This document shows, in pieces, positions 1-10,817 of a DNA stretch of 64,000 nucleotides. Made by a program: the position numbers and the translations under genes. The notes beneath the pieces were generated by a model. That model saw only the letters and a list, made by a program, of their open reading frames with translations, was not told the DNA's origin and searched no databases. The DNA is taken from positions 3,127,501 through 3,191,500 of the forward strand of contig NZ_LZEU01000001.1 in NCBI RefSeq assembly GCF_014490745.1, read 5' to 3'. The DNA is from Pseudomonas alcaligenes. GTDB lineage: Bacteria > Pseudomonadota > Gammaproteobacteria > Pseudomonadales > Pseudomonadaceae. Position 1 is the stretch's first letter. The number at the start of each line of letters is the position of its first letter.

Positions 1-567
1 CTCGGAGCCGATCACCCCGGCGCCGTAGATGATGATGCGGCGCGGCGTGTGGGTCAGGCTGAGGATGGTGTCGCTGTCGTAGATGCGCGAGTGATGGAAG
101 TCGACGTCGGACGGACGATACGGGCGCGAGCCGGTGGCGATGACGATCTGCTTGGCCACCAGTTTTTCCACCACGCCGTTGGGGCAGACCACTTCCACGG
201 TCTGCTCGTCGGCGAAGCTGGCGGTGCCGAAGAACACATCGGTACGGTTGCGCGCGTAGTAGCCGGTGCGCGAGGCGACCTGCTTGGAGATCACCCGCTC
301 GGCGCTCTTCAGCACGTCAGGGAAGGAGAACCAGCGCGGCTCGCCGATCTGGCGGAACAGCGGGTTGGTGTTGTACTGCATGATCTGCCGCACCGAGTGG
401 CGCAGCGCCTTGGACGGAATGGTGCCGAGGTGGGTGCAGTTGCCGCCGACCAGTGGGCGGTTGTCGACCACCGCCACCTTGCGCCCGGCCTTGGCCGCGT
501 TCATTGCCGCGCCTTCGCCCGCCGGGCCCGAGCCCAGCACCACCACGTCGTAGTTGTAGACCGCCAT
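1..567 (-). CDS. sthA: Soluble pyridine nucleotide transhydrogenase (N-terminal part)
   Basis: Partial gene: the window holds the first 189 codons and the rest lies beyond base 1. SthA is a cytosolic flavoprotein that moves reducing equivalents between NADPH and NAD+. The N-terminus has the FAD-binding motif [10 protein letters not shown] and then [15 protein letters not shown], where the disulfide partner cysteine of related lipoamide dehydrogenases is a threonine; this is typical of SthA. A second dinucleotide-binding motif (YGAGVIGSE) begins at the window edge. The ATG at 567 gives [14 protein letters not shown] and has a purine-rich GAGGAG stretch just upstream. The family is about 464 residues. 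Identification is firm; only the C-terminal half is unseen. Confidence 0.95.
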   Translation of the reverse strand, partial: MAVYNYDVVVLGSGPAGEGAAMNAAKAGRKVAVVDNRPLVGGNCTHLGTIPSKALRHSVRQIMQYNTNPLFRQIGEPRWFSFPDVLKSAERVISKQVASRTGYYARNRTDVFFGTASFADEQTVEVVCPNGVVEKLVAKQIVIATGSRPYRPSDVDFHHSRIYDSDTILSLTHTPRRIIIYGAGVIGSE

Positions 568-788
568 GCTTACTCCTCATCACGCGCCGGACGCCTCAGG
601 CAGCATCCGGATCGGCTGCGGCACCCCATGGCCGCAGCACTCGAAATCATCCACACAGCTTAGCCGTGCGCTTTTGCCCGGCACATTAGCGCTTGGTCGC
701 GTCGTAGGCGAGCAGAGAATCCACTACATGCCCGCCTGGCGCCGCAATTGTGCTCTGCACCTGGCGCAACTATCGGCGGTTTTATCGC

Positions 789-1811
789 TCACTGCCCGGC
801 TGCGCCGAACTGACGGGCGAAGGCCGAGCTGGGTTGGCTGACGAATACCTGCCCGCTGCGCCGGACAAACAACGCGGCGATTCCCGCCTGCTCCGCATAG
901 GCCAGGCCACGCTCGGGCCCCAGCACCATGAGTAAAGTCGACAGACCGTCGGCGCGCAGGGCCGACGGGTCGATGACCGTGACTGCCGCCAGGTCATGGC
1001 GTACCGGCGCGCCGCTGTGCGGGTCGAAGGTATGCGAATAGCGCTGGCCATCCTGCTCGAAGTAATTGCGGTAGTCGCCGGAGGTGGAAACGCCCTGCCC
1101 GTCCAGCTCCAGCACCTGCTGCGCCACCTGGCGGTCATCGCGCGGCACTTCCAGGGCCACGCGCCAGGCCGAGCCATCGGGCTTGCGCCCGCGCACCTTG
1201 AGCTCGCCGGTGACATTCAGCAGGTAGCTGTCGATGCCCAGCTCCGCCAGCCGCGCACCGATGCGATCGACCGCGTAACCGGCGGCAATGCTGTCGAGAT
1301 CGAGCTGCACAGTGACGTCCTTGCACAGCCGCTCGCCCTCGATACGCAAATGCTGGTAACCAGTATTGGCCCGTGCAGCCGCGATCTGCTCGGCACTGGG
1401 CACCCGCGCGCTGCGCGACTGCGCTCCGAAGCCCCAGAGATCCAGCAGCGGCTGCAGGGTCAGGTCGAAGGCGCCATCGCTGGCCTGCGCCAACTGCTCG
1501 CCGAAACGCACCAGCTGCAACACCGGCGCCGGCATGGCCTGGCAACTGCCGGCCGGCAGCAGGTTGAAGCGCGAGACATCCGAGTCCACCCGCCAGGTCG
1601 ACATCTGCTGGTCGACCTCGGCCAGGATGCCCTCCACCGCCCGGCGCACCTCGGGCTGCGCCGGGGTGGTCGCACCCGCCACATATTTCAGCGAGTAGTG
1701 ACTGCCCATGGTCGGCCCGCCGAACTCTTCGACAGGCGCGTCGCAGGCACTCAGCAGCGCGCTAATCAGCAGCAGGAAAAGGTATCTGGCCAAGCCTGCG
1801 ATCCACTTCAT
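789..1811 (-). CDS. apbE: FAD:protein FMN transferase (ApbE lipoprotein)
   Basis: 340-residue ApbE-family protein, which transfers FMN from FAD onto a threonine of target flavoproteins outside the cytoplasmic membrane. The first 23 residues form a lipoprotein signal peptide ending in LLSAC. Family motifs are present: SIAAGYAVDRIG, TSGDYRNYF, YSHTFDPHSGAPV and RADGLSTLLMVLG. In Pseudomonas this gene normally follows nqrABCDEF, whose NqrB and NqrC are its substrates. Here only 90 bp separate it from the GAPDH gene and no nqr gene, nor the maturation factor nqrM, is visible. Its target must therefore be elsewhere, for example an Rnf complex or another FMN-binding-domain protein (inference). Confidence 0.93.
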   Translation of the reverse strand: MKWIAGLARYLFLLLISALLSACDAPVEEFGGPTMGSHYSLKYVAGATTPAQPEVRRAVEGILAEVDQQMSTWRVDSDVSRFNLLPAGSCQAMPAPVLQLVRFGEQLAQASDGAFDLTLQPLLDLWGFGAQSRSARVPSAEQIAAARANTGYQHLRIEGERLCKDVTVQLDLDSIAAGYAVDRIGARLAELGIDSYLLNVTGELKVRGRKPDGSAWRVALEVPRDDRQVAQQVLELDGQGVSTSGDYRNYFEQDGQRYSHTFDPHSGAPVRHDLAAVTVIDPSALRADGLSTLLMVLGPERGLAYAEQAGIAALFVRRSGQVFVSQPSSAFARQFGAAGQ

Positions 1812-1855
1812 CTAGGTGCACTCATGCTAACGCAGCCGAGCAAAGGCCCTGAAAT

Positions 1856-1884
1856 GCAAAACGGGAGCCTAGGCTCCCGTTCTG
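1856..1884 (-). terminator. Rho-independent terminator after gap
   Basis: Perfect 20-base palindrome at 1861-1880 (ACGGGAGCCT and its complement). Read leftward from the gap gene it is followed by TTTGCATTTC, so it probably ends the gap transcript. Confidence 0.75.
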
Positions 1885-1901
1885 TTTACTGCTCTCGCGG
1901 A

Positions 1902-3350
1902 TTAGCGCGGGAAGGCTGGCGGGTTGACCCCGGCCATTTCTTCCATCACGCGAACCACCTGGCAGCTGTAGCCGAACTCGTTGTCGTACCACACGTACAG
2001 CACGACGCGGTTGTCGTTGCAGATGGTGGCTTCGGCATCGACCACACCGGCGTGGCGCGAACCAACGAAGTCGGTGGACACCACTTCCTGCGACTGGACG
2101 AAGTCGATCTGCTTCTGCAGATCCGAGTGCATGGCCATCTGGCGCAGGTACTCGTTGATCTCTTCGCGGCTGGTGGCCTTCTCCAGGTTCAGGTTGAGAA
2201 TGGCCATGGAGACGTTCGGCGTCGGTACGCGAATGGCGTTGCCGGTCAGCTTACCTTTGAGAACCGGCAGAGCCTTGGCGGCAGCGGTAGCGGCGCCGGT
2301 CTCGGTGATCACCATGTTCAGCGGCGCGCTGCGGCCACGGCGATCGCCCTTGTGGAAGTTGTCGATCAGGTTCTGGTCGTTGGTGTACGAGTGAACGGTT
2401 TCAACGTGGCCGTTGACGATGCCGTACTGGTCATTCACCGCTTTCAGCACCGGTACGATGGCGTTGGTGGTGCAGGAGGCAGCGGAGATGATCTTGTCGT
2501 CGGCAGTGATTTCGCCATGGTTGATGCCATGCACGATGTTCTTCAGCGCGCCTTTGCCAGGAGCAGTCAGAACAACGCGATCGACACCCGGGCAGGCCAG
2601 GTGCTGGCCCAGACCCTCGGCGTCACGCCATACGCCGGTGTTGTCCACCAGCAGGGCGTTCTTGATGCCGTACTGGGTGTAGTCGACTTCGGTCGGCGAC
2701 TTGGCGTAGATCACCTGGATCAGGTTGCCGTTGGCGGTGAGGGTGTTGTTTTCCTCGTCGATGGTGATGGTGCCATCGAACTTGCCATGTACCGAGTCGC
2801 GGCGCAGCAGGCTGGCGCGCTTGACCAGGTCATTGCTGGCGCCTTTACGGACGACGATGGCGCGCAGACGCAGGCCGTCGCCACCACCGGTTTTCTCGAT
2901 CAGGATGCGCGCCAGCAGGCGGCCGATGCGACCGAAGCCGTACAGCACGACGTCGGTGCCTTCGCGGCCGGCGCCGTTCTGCTTGCCAACCACGTCAGCC
3001 AGCTCGTCCTTGACGAACTGCTCGACGCTGCGGCCATTGCCTTCGGCCTTGAACTTGCTGGCCATCTTGCCCAGGTCGACGGAAGCGGCGCCCAGTTTGA
3101 GCTCGCCCATGGCCTTGAGGATCGGGAAGGTATCGTGCACCGACAGTTCGCCGTCGTCAGCCAGGCGGTGACGGGCGAAGCGGTGGGCTTTGAGAATGTC
3201 GATCACCGAACGGTTGATCAGACCACGGCCGTAGATCGAGGTCACCACGCTGTTGTTGCGGTAGAGCTGGCCGATCATCGGAATCATCGCTTCCGCGAGG
3301 GCTTCACGATCGATCCACTCACCGAGACACTGGTCGGGCTTCTGGGTCAC
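1902..3350 (-). CDS. gap: Glyceraldehyde-3-phosphate dehydrogenase, long GapB-like form
   Basis: 482 residues from the chosen start, clearly longer than the usual 330-residue GAPDH because of an N-terminal extension of about 120 residues before the Rossmann motif GFGRIGRLLAR. The active-site motif SAASCTTNA with its catalytic cysteine is intact. It interconverts glyceraldehyde 3-phosphate and 1,3-bisphosphoglycerate; the long pseudomonad isoform is usually thought to serve gluconeogenesis. I chose the GTG at 3350 because GGAAGG lies 8 nt upstream. An in-frame ATG at 3368 (MWKVLPV...) has a poorer ribosome site and is the alternative. It is divergent from mfd, with about 150 bp between. Confidence 0.93.
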   Translation of the reverse strand: MTQKPDQCLGEWIDREALAEAMIPMIGQLYRNNSVVTSIYGRGLINRSVIDILKAHRFARHRLADDGELSVHDTFPILKAMGELKLGAASVDLGKMASKFKAEGNGRSVEQFVKDELADVVGKQNGAGREGTDVVLYGFGRIGRLLARILIEKTGGGDGLRLRAIVVRKGASNDLVKRASLLRRDSVHGKFDGTITIDEENNTLTANGNLIQVIYAKSPTEVDYTQYGIKNALLVDNTGVWRDAEGLGQHLACPGVDRVVLTAPGKGALKNIVHGINHGEITADDKIISAASCTTNAIVPVLKAVNDQYGIVNGHVETVHSYTNDQNLIDNFHKGDRRGRSAPLNMVITETGAATAAAKALPVLKGKLTGNAIRVPTPNVSMAILNLNLEKATSREEINEYLRQMAMHSDLQKQIDFVQSQEVVSTDFVGSRHAGVVDAEATICNDNRVVLYVWYDNEFGYSCQVVRVMEEMAGVNPPAFPR

Positions 3351-3499
3351 GGGCAATACCTTCCACATGTAGGGGCTGAAAAAAGGGGCTACATTATGAC
3401 GGCGCTCGTGCGCCTGAGCAATGCGCGCCTGTCGCGACTGACAGCCGCCACCTCCCCTCGCTACAATCACCCGCTCGCCAATCAGGGGTTGCGTTGCCT

Positions 3500-6400
3500 G
3501 TGTCCGTCCTGCGCCTACCGAAATTAACCGCTGCCGCCGGCAAACAGCACTGGGGCAACCTGCCCGGGGCCGCGCTGAGCCTGGCGATTGCCGAAGCCGC
3601 CAGCGCCGCCCAGCGCTTCACCCTGCTGCTGACCGCCGACAGCCAGAGCGCCGAGCGCCTGCAGGAAGAGCTGGCGTTCTTCGCCCCGGACTTGCCAGTG
3701 CTGCACTTTCCCGACTGGGAAACCCTGCCCTACGACCTGTTCTCACCGCACCAGGACATCATTTCCCAGCGCATTGCCGCGCTCTACCGCCTGCCGCAGC
3801 TCAAGCACGGCGTGCTGGTGGTACCGGTCAGCACCGCCCTGCACCGCCTGGCACCGACCCGCTTCCTGCTTGGCTCCGGCCTGCTGCTGGACGTCGGCCA
3901 GAAGCTCGACGTCGAGGAGATGCGCGCGCGCCTGGAGGCCGCCGGCTACCGCTGCGTGGATACCGTCTACGAACATGGCGAATTCACCGTGCGCGGCGCG
4001 CTGATCGACCTGTTCCCGATGGGCAGCGAGACGCCGTTCCGCATCGATCTGTTCGACGACGAGATCGAGACCCTGCGCACCTTCGACCCGGAGACCCAGC
4101 GCTCGGTGGACAAGGTCGAATCGATCCGCCTGCTGCCGGCCCGCGAGTTCCCGCTGGACAAGAAATCCGTCACCGACTTCCGCGGCCGCTTCCGCGAGCG
4201 CTTCGACGTGGATTTCCGCCGCTGCCCGATCTACCAGGATCTCTCCACCGGCATCACACCGGCCGGTATCGAGTACTACCTGCCGCTGTTCTTTGAAGAA
4301 AGCGCCACCCTGTTCGACTACCTGCCGGGCGACACCCAGGTGTTCTCCCTGCCCGGTATCGAAAAGGCCGCCGAACAGTTCTGGAACGATGCGCGCAACC
4401 GCTATGAAGAGCGCAAGGTCGACCCCGAGCGCCCCTTGCTGCCGCCGGCCGACCTGTTCCTGCCGGTGGAAGACTGCTTCGCCCGCCTGAAGAGCTGGCC
4501 GCGGGTGGTGATCAGCCAGGATGACGTCGAGCCCGGCGTCGGCCACGAACGTTTCGACGCGCGCACCCTGCCCGACCTGGCGATCCAGGCCAAGGCCAGC
4601 GAGCCGCTGGCCGCGCTACGCCGCTTTATCGAGGAATACCCGGGCCGCGTGCTGTTCTGCGCCGAATCGGCCGGGCGCCGCGAAGTGCTGCTGGAGCTGC
4701 TCGCCCGCCTCAAGCTGAAACCCCTGGAAGTCGCCGGCTGGCCCGAGTTCACCGCCAGCAAGGAACGCCTGGCCATCTGCATCGCCCCGCTGGACGAGGG
4801 CCTGCTGCTCGACGGCCTGGCCCTGGTCGCCGAGAGCCCGCTGTTCGGCCAGCGGGTAATGCAGCGCCGTCGCCGCGAGAAATCCCGCGATGGCGGCGAC
4901 AATGTGATCAAGAACCTCACAGAGCTGCGCGAAGGCGCGCCGGTGGTGCATATCGACCACGGCGTCGGCCGCTACCTGGGGCTGGTGACCATGGAGTTCG
5001 ACGGCCAGGCCGCCGAGTTCCTCGCCCTGATGTACGCAGAGGAAGCCAAGCTCTACGTGCCAGTGGCCAGCCTGCATCTGATCGCCCGCTACACCGGCAG
5101 CGACGACGCCCTGGCCCCGCTGCACCGGCTCGGTTCGGAAACCTGGCAGAAGGCCAAGCGCAAGGCCGCCGAGCAGGTGCGTGACGTCGCCGCCGAACTG
5201 CTCGACATCTACGCCCGCCGTGCCGCCCGCGAAGGCTATGCATTCAAGGATCCGCTGGCCGACTACGCCACCTTCAGCGCCGGCTTCCCCTTCGAGGAAA
5301 CCCCGGATCAGCAGAACGCCATCGACGCGGTGCGCGAGGACATGTTGGCCGCCAAGCCGATGGATCGCCTGGTGTGCGGCGACGTCGGCTTCGGCAAGAC
5401 CGAAGTAGCCATGCGCGCCGCCTTTATCGCCGTGCATAGCGGTCGCCAGGTGGCCGTCCTCGTGCCGACCACCCTGCTCGCCCAGCAGCACTACAACAGT
5501 TTCCGCGACCGCTTCGCCGACTGGCCGGTAACGGTGGAAGTGATGAGCCGCTTCAAGTCGGCCAAGGAAGTCGACGAGGCCGTGGCCAAGCTGGCCGAAG
5601 GCAAGATCGACATCGTCATCGGCACCCACAAGCTGCTGCAGGACGACGTGCGCTTCAAGAACCTCGGCCTGGCCATCATCGACGAGGAACACCGTTTCGG
5701 CGTGCGCCAGAAGGAGCAGCTCAAGGCCCTGCGCAGCGAGGTGGACATTCTCACCCTCACCGCCACGCCAATTCCGCGCACGCTGAACATGGCGGTGTCG
5801 GGCATGCGCGACCTGTCGATCATCGCCACCCCGCCGGCGCGGCGGCTGTCGGTGCGCACCTTCGTCATGGAGCAGAACAATCCGACGATCAAGGAAGCCC
5901 TGCTGCGCGAACTACTGCGCGGCGGCCAGGTGTACTACCTGCACAACGATGTGAAGACCATCGAGAAGTGCGCCGCCGATCTGGCCGAACTGGTGCCGGA
6001 AGCACGCATCGGCATCGGCCACGGGCAGATGCGCGAGCGCGATCTCGAGCAGGTAATGAGCGACTTCTACCACAAGCGCTTCAACGTGCTGATCGCCTCG
6101 ACCATCATCGAGACCGGCATCGACGTGCCCAGCGCCAACACCATCATCATCGAGCGCGCCGACAAGTTCGGCCTGGCCCAGCTGCACCAGTTGCGCGGAC
6201 GTGTCGGCCGTAGCCACCACCAGGCCTACGCCTACCTGCTGACGCCGCCGCGCAAGCAGATGACCGATGACGCGCAGAAGCGCCTGGAGGCCATCGCCAA
6301 CGCCCAGGATCTTGGCGCCGGCTTCGTCCTGGCCACCCACGACCTGGAAATCCGCGGCGCCGGCGAGCTGCTCGGCGACGGTCAGAGCGGACAGATCCAG

Positions 6401-6940
6401 GCCGTCGGCTTCACCCTCTACATGGAAATGCTCGAACGCGCGGTGAAGGCGATCCGCAAGGGCGAGCAGCCCAACCTCGACCAGCCGCTCGGTGGCGGCC
6501 CGGAGATCAACCTGCGCGTGCCGGCGCTGATCCCAGAGGACTACCTGCCGGACGTGCACGCCCGCCTGATCCTCTACAAGCGCATCGCCAACGCCGCCGA
6601 CGAGGATGGCCTGAAGGAGCTGCAGGTGGAGATGATCGACCGTTTCGGCCTGCTGCCCGAGGCCACCAAGAACCTGGTGCGCATCACCCTGCTCAAGCTG
6701 CAGGCGGAGAAGCTCGGGATCAAGAAGATCGACGCCGGCCCGCAAGGCGGACGCATCGAGTTCGCCGGCGATACCTGCGTCGACCCGATGGTGCTGATCA
6801 AGCTGATCCAGGGCCAACCGAACCGCTACAAGTTCGAAGGCGCCACCCTGTTCAAGTTCCAGGTGCCGATGGAGCGCCCGGAAGAACGATTCAATACCCT
6901 GGAGGCGCTGCTGGAGCGCCTCACACCGCAATCTGCTTAA
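3500..6940 (+). CDS. mfd: Transcription-repair coupling factor Mfd
   Basis: 1146-residue Mfd, which displaces stalled RNA polymerase and recruits UvrA to template-strand lesions. Domains in order: UvrB-homology module at the N-terminus (FPDWETLPYDLFSPH), RNA polymerase-interaction region near residues 480-545 (VVHIDHGVGRYLGL), then RecG-like helicase motor with Walker A GDVGFGKTE near residue 630 and IIDEEHRFG near 727, helicase motif QLRGRVGRS, and the C-terminal regulatory TRCF domain. Start: GTG at 3500 gives MSVLRLP, the conserved pseudomonad N-terminus; an in-frame TTG at 3494 is also possible. csiV follows after 11 nt and is probably co-transcribed. Confidence 0.96.
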   Translation: MSVLRLPKLTAAAGKQHWGNLPGAALSLAIAEAASAAQRFTLLLTADSQSAERLQEELAFFAPDLPVLHFPDWETLPYDLFSPHQDIISQRIAALYRLPQLKHGVLVVPVSTALHRLAPTRFLLGSGLLLDVGQKLDVEEMRARLEAAGYRCVDTVYEHGEFTVRGALIDLFPMGSETPFRIDLFDDEIETLRTFDPETQRSVDKVESIRLLPAREFPLDKKSVTDFRGRFRERFDVDFRRCPIYQDLSTGITPAGIEYYLPLFFEESATLFDYLPGDTQVFSLPGIEKAAEQFWNDARNRYEERKVDPERPLLPPADLFLPVEDCFARLKSWPRVVISQDDVEPGVGHERFDARTLPDLAIQAKASEPLAALRRFIEEYPGRVLFCAESAGRREVLLELLARLKLKPLEVAGWPEFTASKERLAICIAPLDEGLLLDGLALVAESPLFGQRVMQRRRREKSRDGGDNVIKNLTELREGAPVVHIDHGVGRYLGLVTMEFDGQAAEFLALMYAEEAKLYVPVASLHLIARYTGSDDALAPLHRLGSETWQKAKRKAAEQVRDVAAELLDIYARRAAREGYAFKDPLADYATFSAGFPFEETPDQQNAIDAVREDMLAAKPMDRLVCGDVGFGKTEVAMRAAFIAVHSGRQVAVLVPTTLLAQQHYNSFRDRFADWPVTVEVMSRFKSAKEVDEAVAKLAEGKIDIVIGTHKLLQDDVRFKNLGLAIIDEEHRFGVRQKEQLKALRSEVDILTLTATPIPRTLNMAVSGMRDLSIIATPPARRLSVRTFVMEQNNPTIKEALLRELLRGGQVYYLHNDVKTIEKCAADLAELVPEARIGIGHGQMRERDLEQVMSDFYHKRFNVLIASTIIETGIDVPSANTIIIERADKFGLAQLHQLRGRVGRSHHQAYAYLLTPPRKQMTDDAQKRLEAIANAQDLGAGFVLATHDLEIRGAGELLGDGQSGQIQAVGFTLYMEMLERAVKAIRKGEQPNLDQPLGGGPEINLRVPALIPEDYLPDVHARLILYKRIANAADEDGLKELQVEMIDRFGLLPEATKNLVRITLLKLQAEKLGIKKIDAGPQGGRIEFAGDTCVDPMVLIKLIQGQPNRYKFEGATLFKFQVPMERPEERFNTLEALLERLTPQSA

Positions 6941-6951
6941 AGGACTGACCC

Positions 6952-7479
6952 ATGCGTGCGTTCCGCCATCTCGCCCTGCTGCTGACCCTGCTCGCCCCCG
7001 CGGCTTTTGCCGACGGCCTGTACCAGGTCGAAGTGATCGTCTTCCGCCAGGCCGGCGAACAGATTTCCGCCAGCCAGCCCGCCCCGGACGACTGGGCCGT
7101 GGGCAGCCAGGCCCTGCCAGCCGGCAGCGAGCGCGGCACTGCGCTGGACAACGAAGCGGCCAAGCTCAACCCGGGCAATGGCTACCAGGTGCTGCTGCAC
7201 CAAGCCTGGTCGCAGAACCTCTCGGCTGCACCGAGCAAGGTGGCGATCAGCACCGGCGAGCAGACTTTCGGCCACTATCCGGTGGAGGGCACCCTCACCC
7301 TCAGCCAGCAGGAACGCCTGCTCGACCTGGAAGCTGACTTCTGGATCAACCAGTTCGACGCCGACGGCCTGCTCAGCAGCAGCGAGCGCCTTAAGCAGGG
7401 CACCCGCCTGAAGGCCGACGAGCTGACCTACCTCGACCACGGCAGCCTGGGCATCCTGGTGCGCGTGCGCCCGCTCTGA
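6952..7479 (+). CDS. csiV: CsiV family periplasmic protein
   Basis: 175 residues with a cleavable signal peptide of about 21 residues (cleavage near AFA-DG), followed by the CsiV signature GLYQVEVIVFRQ that begins the mature protein. CsiV was named in Vibrio for a periplasmic peptidoglycan-binding protein needed for the response to non-canonical D-amino acids; what it does in Pseudomonas is not settled. Located 11 nt behind mfd and ahead of a strong terminator, so it is the last gene of that unit. The family call rests on the N-terminal motif and on location after mfd. Confidence 0.8.
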   Translation: MRAFRHLALLLTLLAPAAFADGLYQVEVIVFRQAGEQISASQPAPDDWAVGSQALPAGSERGTALDNEAAKLNPGNGYQVLLHQAWSQNLSAAPSKVAISTGEQTFGHYPVEGTLTLSQQERLLDLEADFWINQFDADGLLSSSERLKQGTRLKADELTYLDHGSLGILVRVRPL

Positions 7480-7500
7480 GATCTCTTGATCGCCCAATAA

Positions 7501-7527
7501 AAAGCCCCGCACATGCGGGGCTTTTTT
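7501..7527 (+). terminator. Rho-independent terminator after mfd-csiV
   Basis: AAA, then stem GCCCCGC, loop ACAT, stem GCGGGGC, then six T. Ends the rightward unit and faces the converging mtnP gene, for which it could also act in reverse. Confidence 0.9.
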
Positions 7528-7540
7528 CATGGCGGCCACT

Positions 7541-9297
<1,757 letters not shown>

Positions 9298-9306
9298 AAG
9301 CATTCC

Positions 9307-9828
9307 TTAGAGCTCGGCAGCCGCCCACTGGGGGCAAGGCGCCTCATCGATCAGCACCGCGCAATGCAGCGGCACACGGGGGAAGAGTTGCAGCAGGTCG
9401 GCGCTATGCAAGCGCACGCAACCATGGGACAACGGCACGCCGAGTGGTTCAGTGTCCGGTGTGCCATGCAGGTAGATGTAGCGACGGAAGGTATCCACCG
9501 CGCCCAGGCGATTGATGCCCGGCTCGCAGCCGCTAAGCCAGAGAATGCGAGTGAGGATCCAGTCACGGCCGGGAAACTGCTCGCCCAGCGCCGGCGACCA
9601 GATCTCGCCGGTCCAGCGCCGCCCGCGCAGTACCGCACCGCTCGGCAGCCCCTCGCCGATGCGCGCCCGCACCTGGTGGCGGCCGCGCGGTGTGCAGTTG
9701 GAACCGCTGCGCTCGCCGACACCCTTGAGCGCGGTGGAAACCGCCAGGCGCAGCTGCAGCTGCCCGCCGGCGAAGCCGTACAGGCACTGGTCGGCAATGG
9801 AAATATGAAGGAAATCGAGCGCGTGCAT
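9307..9828 (-). CDS. YkuD-domain protein without signal peptide, probable cytosolic L,D-carboxypeptidase
   Basis: 173 residues made almost entirely of a YkuD (L,D-transpeptidase) catalytic domain: HGTP with His121, and SHGCVRL with His135 and the nucleophile Cys137. There is no signal peptide or membrane segment; the domain starts about residue 5. Most L,D-transpeptidases are exported, but a class of signal-less YkuD proteins (ElsL in Acinetobacter, LdcV in Vibrio) are cytosolic L,D-carboxypeptidases that trim tetrapeptides during peptidoglycan recycling. Direct linkage to nagZ, also cytosolic, supports that role. The function is inference; the fold is clear. Confidence 0.82.
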   Translation of the reverse strand: MHALDFLHISIADQCLYGFAGGQLQLRLAVSTALKGVGERSGSNCTPRGRHQVRARIGEGLPSGAVLRGRRWTGEIWSPALGEQFPGRDWILTRILWLSGCEPGINRLGAVDTFRRYIYLHGTPDTEPLGVPLSHGCVRLHSADLLQLFPRVPLHCAVLIDEAPCPQWAAAEL

Positions 9829-9871
9829 GGGCCGCTAGCTTAGCCGATCGGCCCGCCGCGGCACAGCATCC

Positions 9872-10576
9872 TCAGCCCTTGGCGGCTACCACTGTCTTGG
9901 CTCGCGGGCGCAGCTGGGCGCTGGCCAGCGCCTCGTCGCTGACGGCCGTCTCCGCACGCATGCCAGCGGCGAGGAACGGCACCATCAGACGCATCACCTG
10001 CTCGATCGAGGTATCCACGCCGAAATCGGTTTCCGCGATGGCGCGCAGCGCCTTGATCCCGGACATGCTGAACGACGCCGCACCAAGCATGAAGTGCACC
10101 CGCCAGAACAGCTCCAGCGGCGGAATCCGCGGCGCTGCCTCGTGCAGCAGCACCAGATAGCGACGGAAAATCTTGCCGTACATGTCTTCCAGGTAACGCC
10201 GCAGGTGCCCCTGGCTCTGGCTGAAGGCCAGCCCCAGCAGGCGCATGAAGATCGACAGGTCGTTGCCACTGCGCGGCTTCACCGCCAGCGCCTGCTCGAC
10301 CAGCAGGAGCAGCAGGTCTTCCAGGCTGGCCTTGCCCTCCGGCTTGGTCTGGCGCCGGTCGAGCTCACGCTCCAGGCTGGCACAGAACGGCCCGAGGAAG
10401 CGCGAGAAGACCGCCTGGATCAGCGCCTTCTTCGAACCGAAGTGATAGTTGACCGCAGCCAGGTTGACCCCAGCCTTGCTGGTGATCAGGCGCAGAGAGG
10501 TTTCCGCGAACCCCTTTTCCGCAAACAACTGCTCTGCCGCATCAAGAATACGCTCAACAGTTTCCGACTGAGCCAT
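9872..10576 (-). CDS. psrA: TetR-family regulator PsrA
   Basis: 234 residues. The N-terminal TetR helix-turn-helix spans about residues 8-55 ([22 protein letters not shown], ... [15 protein letters not shown], given here in part), the rest is the ligand-binding domain. PsrA senses long-chain fatty acids, represses itself and fadBA, and activates rpoS in Pseudomonas. The start ATG at 10576 gives [15 protein letters not shown] with GGAG five bases upstream; upstream in-frame codons run into the operator. Divergent from lexA. Two back-to-back PsrA-type palindromes lie 16-42 bp before the start, consistent with tight autorepression. Confidence 0.95.
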   Translation of the reverse strand: MAQSETVERILDAAEQLFAEKGFAETSLRLITSKAGVNLAAVNYHFGSKKALIQAVFSRFLGPFCASLERELDRRQTKPEGKASLEDLLLLLVEQALAVKPRSGNDLSIFMRLLGLAFSQSQGHLRRYLEDMYGKIFRRYLVLLHEAAPRIPPLELFWRVHFMLGAASFSMSGIKALRAIAETDFGVDTSIEQVMRLMVPFLAAGMRAETAVSDEALASAQLRPRAKTVVAAKG

Positions 10577-10591
10577 GACATCTCCACCTGA

Positions 10592-10618
10592 CAAACACTT
10601 GTTTGAAACATACGTTTC
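10592..10618. promoter_or_regulatory. Tandem PsrA operator palindromes
   Basis: Two 14-bp palindromes fit the PsrA consensus (G/C)AAAC-N4-GTTT(G/C): CAAACACTTGTTTG at 10592-10605 and GAAACATACGTTTC at 10605-10618. They share base 10605, so both dyads lie on the same stretch with centres 13 bp apart. Located between the divergent psrA and lexA genes, just upstream of the psrA ribosome site. Confidence 0.85.
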
Positions 10619-10773
10619 AGGTCAATGCCCTGTCAAGCCTGACAAGCCCGTTCATGGCCGACTGGTCACGCATTTAACCATAGAGCAGATAACAGCAAGC
10701 CTGCAGGAACCGCTGAGCGGTGCAATTGGCCATTTTGCCCTGCCCGAAAACAACTGTTGCCAGCGCGCAATCA

Positions 10774-10808
10774 CTGTATATAATTACAGCAACTGTATAA
10801 ACAGACAG
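10774..10808 (+). promoter_or_regulatory. Two LexA (SOS) boxes
   Basis: CTGTATATAATTACAG at 10774-10789 matches the CTG-N10-CAG SOS consensus; a second, CTGTATAAACAGACAG, lies at 10793-10808, 3 bp further on. Both lie 10-45 bp before the lexA ATG, as expected for an autoregulated lexA promoter with two operators. Confidence 0.92.
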
Positions 10809-10817
10809 ACAGCCACC

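Noticed and set aside
996..3527. 843-codon open frame on the plus strand
   Set aside because: It is antisense to apbE and gap, both strongly supported; its translation is low-complexity His/Gly/Val/Asp-rich, as expected of the reverse of high-GC genes.
10575..10817. N-terminal extension of lexA from an upstream ATG
   Set aside because: It crosses both the PsrA operators and the SOS boxes, and LexA proteins start at MLKL; the extension is promoter DNA.
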